From assembly GCA_937898715.1 (NCBI GenBank), contig CALEKA010000110.1, forward strand, positions 1 through 10,412: a stretch of DNA of 10,412 nucleotides, in the 5' to 3' direction. Made by a program: the position numbers and the translations under genes. This document shows, one piece after another, positions 6,234 to 10,412 of the stretch. The DNA comes from an uncultured Prevotella sp. (GTDB lineage: Bacteria > Bacteroidota > Bacteroidia > Bacteroidales > Bacteroidaceae). Within the stretch, counting starts at the first letter, position 1. Each line of letters begins with the position of its first letter. Below the pieces are notes generated by a model. That model did no database searches and was not told where the DNA came from. It worked only from the letters and a program-made list of their open reading frames with translations.

Positions 6234-7526
6234 ATGAGTTATTCACATAGAATTGCGGACCTTCAACTGACAGAGCGTCTTGAGGCTTTCGGGGCTGTAC
6301 TAATAGAGGGCCCTAAGTGGTGCGGAAAGACAACAACTGCGGAACAAATGAGCAAAAGTGTCATCAAGATGCAGGATACGGAGATGCAGGAAGAGTATGC
6401 TGCAACTGCCGCCTCAAAACCATCCTTGTTGTTGATGGGTGAAACTCCTCGTCTTATAGATGAATGGCAGGATGCTCCTGTGCTTTGGGATGCCGTGCGT
6501 ACTATGGTGGACAATCGTCAGGTTCCAGGACAATTCATTCTTACCGGATCTACTGTTGTAGACAGAAGTAAAATACATCATTCTGGTACGGGTAGGATTT
6601 CACGAATGAAGATGTTGCCAATGAGTCTATGGGAGTCAGGAGAGTCTAATGGAAAAATTTCACTTAAAGAATTGTTTGATAATAAAGACTTAGACATAGA
6701 CGGCATCACTTCAGAAATGAAGATTGAAGACTTGATTTATGTTGCTTGTCGTGGTGGATGGCCTGCATTTCTTAATATGAAGAGTGATAAGGCAAAGCTA
6801 CTTATTGCACGCAACTATGTTGATGCCATCTGTCGTGACGATATCTCAAGAGTGGATGGCGTACAAAGGGATGAACGGACTACTCGTGCAATATTGCGTT
6901 CGTATGCCCGTAACATATCAACATTGGCAAAGAATACGGCTCTGTTAGCTGATGTAACAACCTCTGGAGAAGTTTCACTTTCTATGAGTGCGTTTGAGGA
7001 TTATGTAACCTCTCTTAATAAATTGTTCGTTATCGACAACATCGAAGCCTGGTGTCCTGCCGTCAGAAGTAAGACAGCAATTCGAAGTGGTATAAAGCGG
7101 GCTTTCGTAGACCCATCCATTGCAATTGCATCATTAGGACTTTCTCCAGAAGCATTGATGACTCAGCTCAAAACCTTTGGTTTCATCTTTGAGCAGATGT
7201 GTGCGAGAGACCTTCGGGCTTATACTCCAGGCTTTGGGAATCATCTCTCATACTATCGCGACCGCTACGGACTGGAAGCCGATTTGGTGCTTCATCTTGA
7301 CGATGGACGCTATGCTCTGATAGAGTGCAAACTTGGCAGCCGGGAGATAGAAGAAGGAGCCAAACATCTTTTGGAAATCAAACGACTCATTCAAGTGCAT
7401 AATGAGACAGAAAAGCAGGTTCCGCTGCGCGAACCCGACTTGATGATTGTCATGACAGGCGGAAGCATGGCTTACACACGTCCAGATGGAGTAAAGGTAA
7501 TACCGCTTGCTTGCTTAAAAGATTAA
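6234..7526 (+). CDS. AAA family ATPase with DUF4143 C-terminal region
   Basis: This 430-residue protein has an N-terminal AAA ATPase core with Walker A GPKWCGKT (residues 26-33), Walker B RLIDEWQD (73-80) and a sensor-like ILTGST (102-107). Residues about 190-290 form a helical linker. The C-terminal DUF4143 region has a PD-(D/E)XK-like arrangement: E348 and D350 in GLEADLVL, then E364-C-K366 in ALIECKLG. Many members of this family keep the fold without proven nuclease activity, so cutting of nucleic acid is only possible. The family is widespread in Bacteroidetes and often annotated only as ATP-binding protein; some relatives have been suggested to be mobile or toxin-like. It is the first gene after a strong promoter, six bases from the next gene, so it is probably part of the same transcript as the helicase. 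Confidence 0.85.
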   Translation: MSYSHRIADLQLTERLEAFGAVLIEGPKWCGKTTTAEQMSKSVIKMQDTEMQEEYAATAASKPSLLLMGETPRLIDEWQDAPVLWDAVRTMVDNRQVPGQFILTGSTVVDRSKIHHSGTGRISRMKMLPMSLWESGESNGKISLKELFDNKDLDIDGITSEMKIEDLIYVACRGGWPAFLNMKSDKAKLLIARNYVDAICRDDISRVDGVQRDERTTRAILRSYARNISTLAKNTALLADVTTSGEVSLSMSAFEDYVTSLNKLFVIDNIEAWCPAVRSKTAIRSGIKRAFVDPSIAIASLGLSPEALMTQLKTFGFIFEQMCARDLRAYTPGFGNHLSYYRDRYGLEADLVLHLDDGRYALIECKLGSREIEEGAKHLLEIKRLIQVHNETEKQVPLREPDLMIVMTGGSMAYTRPDGVKVIPLACLKD

Positions 7527-7532
7527 AATGTT

Positions 7533-7784
7533 ATGAATGACATAAGTAAAGACAAAGACTACCAAGAGTTTTTTGCTGGCATAAAAGAGCTGGCGAAGGG
7601 ACTGATACAGATTCGTGAGAGAGCAGCCATTGAGTATGCTCCCATTGTGGAGGAGTTCTGTGCGAGGAAACACGCAGCAGCAAATGAAGTAGGCCGGATG
7701 CTTGACTACTTGTTTGAGTTTGCAGATGACAAACGCATATTGCTTATGTACAAGAAAGTCTGCCGAAGCTTCTTCTATGAATAA
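7533..7784 (+). CDS. Small helical protein of unknown function
   Basis: This 83-residue soluble protein has no recognised family. It looks wholly alpha-helical, with alternating charged and hydrophobic residues (IKELAKGLIQIRERAAIEY at 17-35), a central CARKH (43-47), and a C-terminal stretch ending MYKKVCRSFFYE. It has no signal peptide or membrane segment. The ATG at 7533 follows the ATPase stop by six bases, and the next small frame starts 24 bases after its stop. This placement suggests a co-transcribed accessory protein or a partner of the ATPase or the membrane protein. Coding is supported by its operon position and plausible composition; function is unknown. Confidence 0.65.
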   Translation: MNDISKDKDYQEFFAGIKELAKGLIQIRERAAIEYAPIVEEFCARKHAAANEVGRMLDYLFEFADDKRILLMYKKVCRSFFYE

Positions 7785-7808
7785 CCCGAAACAATTAGCT
7801 TCTATATC

Positions 7809-7931
7809 ATGGAGTACAGAAAAGAGTATGACCGTGAAAGCCTTGTCGGTACCGAATATGAATATCTGCTTCATGAAGATGATGACTTATATGACGAAGT
7901 GTGTGTGAAACAAAACAATAAAACAGAATAA
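7809..7931 (+). CDS. 40-residue acidic tyrosine-rich small protein
   Basis: The frame runs from ATG at 7809 to TAA at 7929-7931 and gives MEYRKEYDRESLVGTEYEYL followed by LHEDDDLYDEVCVKQNNKTE. It is strongly acidic with five tyrosines, has no membrane segment, and matches no family that I know. It fills most of the gap between the 83-residue protein and the membrane protein, whose ATG follows its stop by three bases. That tight packing is the main argument that it is translated. It could be an antitoxin-like, inhibitor-like or assembly peptide, but nothing in the sequence decides this. Confidence 0.55.
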   Translation: MEYRKEYDRESLVGTEYEYLLHEDDDLYDEVCVKQNNKTE

Positions 7932-7934
7932 ACT

Positions 7935-8609
7935 ATGGGAACAGCATTACTTGCACTCTGCTTCTGCGCGTTGTCGCTTGTCCTTGCCTTGTTTGTGGGT
8001 ATATCGCCAATAAGCGACAAGGCAAAGATTAGATTCATGTATGTTGGTGCTGCACTGTCGTTGATGGCAGTGCCAATCATGAGCCATTACATTGCAGGGC
8101 TGAACGATATTGTGGACGAGCTACGTTATCAAGCCGTGCTTGTGTTCATCGTCGTTGTGTGTTGCTATTGCTTCGTCATGGCAAATATGGTGAAGTACAA
8201 TGTTATGAAGAAAAAGGTTGCGGTACTTGAAGACACGGTGGAGAAACTTGAACAGGAACGTGCAGCAGCAATGTCGAAAGCCGTGGATGAAGAGCAGCAA
8301 CACAAAGTGCAGGAAGCACTCGACTGGTTTGCTGCGAAGATGAACGTATTCAGCAAAGAAGAACAAGAGGCCATAAACGCCTGTTCCATTGCCTTTGCCG
8401 AGCGTGACCAGATAGTGATACCTAAAGTCAGCATAGCCGTCAATGCCAAATGCAGTCAAGCCGACCTCATGGCTTATGCCAGCTCCGCTTTCTTCAAGAT
8501 TGGCAAGAAGCGAAAGGATGTTGCACGGTTTCTAAGCACAGTGTTTGCAGCTTACTTCCCTGGTGGTGAAGGATTCGTGTATAAGAAGATGCCTGGGGCG
8601 AAACAATAA
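7935..8609 (+). CDS. Three-helix membrane protein with coiled coil
   Basis: This 224-residue protein has three hydrophobic segments (about residues 3-22, 34-52 and 66-86). A charged coiled-coil-like stretch follows at about 89-125 (KKKVAVLEDTVEKLEQERAA). The soluble C-terminal part (126-224) includes EALDWFAAKMNVFSKEEQEA and a basic end (KKRKDVARFLSTVFAAYFP). No catalytic motif or known family is recognised. It resembles in layout, not in sequence, membrane-anchored sensor or effector subunits of defense systems. The ATG lies three bases after the preceding stop, and the helicase starts 20 bases after its own stop, so it is very likely in the same operon. It may be an anchor that brings its partners to the inner membrane. 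Confidence 0.75.
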   Translation: MGTALLALCFCALSLVLALFVGISPISDKAKIRFMYVGAALSLMAVPIMSHYIAGLNDIVDELRYQAVLVFIVVVCCYCFVMANMVKYNVMKKKVAVLEDTVEKLEQERAAAMSKAVDEEQQHKVQEALDWFAAKMNVFSKEEQEAINACSIAFAERDQIVIPKVSIAVNAKCSQADLMAYASSAFFKIGKKRKDVARFLSTVFAAYFPGGEGFVYKKMPGAKQ

Positions 8610-8629
8610 TAAACCTTACTATAACTACA

Positions 8630-10412
8630 ATGAACATGAACGAAACAACAAATAATTCCAATTTCTTTACGAATAGGAATGGTAACACTCTTATGAAAGA
8701 GTTTGAGGGTGTGTTACAACATAACAATCATATTAAGAATCTTGATGCTGTAGTTGGCTTTCTTCGTGCATCAGGATACTTTTCCTTGCGTCCATTCTTA
8801 GACCACATCAATAAGGTGCGAGTGCTTATTGGTATAGATGTCGACAAATATATAGCACAAGCTGCCAGCCAAGGAAAGATTTTCTTTGGTGCAGAAGAAG
8901 AAGTGAAAGAGGATTGCTTGCGTAAAATCCGTAAAGATATAGAGCGTTCTAACTACTCAAAGGAAGTTGAGAGTGGTATGCTTCAGATGGTTCAAGACCT
9001 TATAGACGGCAAACTTGAACTACGTGCTCATCCGTCAAAGAGAATACATGCAAAGTTGTATGTACTCTATCCTGATGATTTCAATCAGTATTCCCAAGGC
9101 ATCGCTATAACTGGTTCAAGCAATTTATCTGGCAATGGACTTGGTATTTCGCAAGATAAGCAATATGAGTTCAATGTCAAGCTTGACCGATTTGATGATG
9201 TAAAATTTGCCAAAGACGAATTTGAATTGTTATGGAAAGAAGCTGAAGGTTGTGAGATTACCGCAGAAGATGTGAAAACGTCCATTGACAAGACCTATTT
9301 AAAAGGTGATGTTGCTCCATACGATTTGTACATCAAGATGCTTATGGAATACTTCTCAGATCGTGTATTGGCAACAGATGACAACAATCCGTTTGATATG
9401 CCTGAGGGATATACCAAGTACGATTACCAAATGGATGCTGTAGTGGAGGGATATCAGAAGCTCATTAAATATGATGGCTTTTTTCTTGCAGATGTCGTTG
9501 GTCTTGGTAAGACAGTTATTGCAACTATGATTGCAAAGAAGTTTTTGATAGAGAATGGACGTGATAAGACAAAGATTCTTGTTGTATATCCTCCAGCAGT
9601 AGAACAAAACTGGAAAGCGACCTTCAAAGATTTTGGGATAGACAAATATGCCAAATTTATTTCCAATGGAAGTTTAGCAAAGGTCCTTGATGAAGAGAAC
9701 TACAACTATTGGAATGCTGATGAGTACGATTTAATATTGGTGGACGAGGCTCACAAGTTTCGTTCACACACTACAGCTGCGTTTGAACAACTGCAGGAAA
9801 TTTGCAAGATGCCCCGCATAGAAAATGGCAATATTCCTGGCTATAAGAAAAAAGTAATGCTTATCTCGGCAACACCAATGAACAATACGCCAGCCGACAT
9901 TTACAATGAGATACAGCTGTTTCAAGACCCTCGACGTTGTACGATAGACGGAGTGGCAAACTTGACCGCATTCTTCTCTCCTCTTATCAAGGAGTTCCAA
10001 CAATTAAGGAAAGACCCCAACTTTGATGTGACACAGTTTAAGAAGTTGGCCGAACATGTGCGCGACCGTGTTATAAAGCCTCTGACAGTTCGCCGCACAA
10101 GAACCGACATTGAAAGTGTAGCTCGTTATAACAAAGATGTAAATGGATTTCCAAAGGTTGAACGTCCTATCGAAAACAGATATGAACTGAATGAGCATTT
10201 GGCTAATCTGTTTGAAAGCGCTATGGATACTCTTGACAAGAAATTGAGCTATGCTCGTTATCAGGCTATTGCTTATTTGAAACCAGAAGCAGCAAACGGC
10301 TTGTATGACAATGCCGAATTGATAAGCCGTAGTCTGGCTGGAATACGCAAGAATGGGTTGGTAAAACGACTTGAAAGCAGTTTCTATGCTTTCCAAATAT
10401 CGTTGAATAATT
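8630..10412 (+). CDS. Phospholipase D-like / SNF2-family helicase fusion, cut by window end
   Basis: The frame is open from ATG at 8630 to the window edge (594 residues seen), so the C-terminal helicase half is missing. Residues about 20-205 form a PLD-like domain with one HKD-type motif: H140-A-K142, acidic D149-D150, then GSSNLSGNG at 162-170. The aspartate is a little displaced from the usual HxK(x)4D spacing, so activity is uncertain. The superfamily 2 motor follows, with Walker A DVVGLGKT (288-295), motif II DEAH (372-375), motif III SATPMNN (413-419) and a VRRTR stretch at 487-491. Such PLD-helicase fusions are found in anti-phage and restriction-type loci, where the motor moves on DNA and the PLD domain may cut. 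A second ATG at 8636 is possible. A methyltransferase or similar gene may follow outside the window. Confidence 0.88.
   Translation, partial: MNMNETTNNSNFFTNRNGNTLMKEFEGVLQHNNHIKNLDAVVGFLRASGYFSLRPFLDHINKVRVLIGIDVDKYIAQAASQGKIFFGAEEEVKEDCLRKIRKDIERSNYSKEVESGMLQMVQDLIDGKLELRAHPSKRIHAKLYVLYPDDFNQYSQGIAITGSSNLSGNGLGISQDKQYEFNVKLDRFDDVKFAKDEFELLWKEAEGCEITAEDVKTSIDKTYLKGDVAPYDLYIKMLMEYFSDRVLATDDNNPFDMPEGYTKYDYQMDAVVEGYQKLIKYDGFFLADVVGLGKTVIATMIAKKFLIENGRDKTKILVVYPPAVEQNWKATFKDFGIDKYAKFISNGSLAKVLDEENYNYWNADEYDLILVDEAHKFRSHTTAAFEQLQEICKMPRIENGNIPGYKKKVMLISATPMNNTPADIYNEIQLFQDPRRCTIDGVANLTAFFSPLIKEFQQLRKDPNFDVTQFKKLAEHVRDRVIKPLTVRRTRTDIESVARYNKDVNGFPKVERPIENRYELNEHLANLFESAMDTLDKKLSYARYQAIAYLKPEAANGLYDNAELISRSLAGIRKNGLVKRLESSFYAFQISLNN

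Noticed and set aside
6234..10412. Assignment to DISARM or Zorya
   Set aside because: No drmA, drmB or methylase is visible, the membrane protein lacks MotA-like features, and the helicase is fused to PLD rather than separate.

Overview
The window looks like a chromosomal segment from a Bacteroidales bacterium, most like Prevotella and its relatives. The evidence is the Bacteroidetes-type -7 boxes (TAnnTTTG) upstream of several genes, the lack of clear Shine-Dalgarno sequences, a lipoprotein whose acceptor cysteine is followed by an acidic stretch, and protein families typical of the group. The genus is inferred from general sequence character; no search was done.

Left part (1-5400) is housekeeping-type sequence. 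An NhaC-family Na+/H+ antiporter gene (132-1583, +) converges on a WYL-domain transcription regulator (1772-2812, -). Between them lies a 171-base near-palindrome (1607-1777) carrying a run of ten G. The regulator is divergent from rtcB (3122-4294, +), an RNA ligase. Their shared 310-base control region holds two copies of a near-palindrome, TTTCTRCGCAGARA. Each copy sits about 25 bases upstream of a -7-like box, one for each gene, which suggests that the WYL protein controls itself and rtcB. A surface-type lipoprotein with a bacterial Ig-like domain follows (4519-5289, +). The rtcB and lipoprotein genes are each followed by a strong hairpin.

Middle part (5395-6233) has no convincing gene. 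It contains a terminator-like hairpin, then a family of roughly 78-base hairpin units whose stems differ in sequence from unit to unit but remain paired, then a degenerate 22-24-base tandem array that ends just before a good promoter.

Right part (6234-10412) is a tight five-gene plus-strand cluster with gaps of 6, 24, 3 and 20 bases. It encodes an AAA ATPase with a C-terminal DUF4143/PD-(D/E)XK-like region, an 83-residue helical protein, a 40-residue acidic tyrosine-rich peptide, a three-helix membrane protein with a coiled coil, and a phospholipase D-like/SNF2 helicase fusion cut by the window edge. The helicase type is common in anti-phage and restriction loci, so this may be the left end of a defense operon with unrecognised small and membrane components. 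That role is inference; the decisive genes lie to the right, outside the window.
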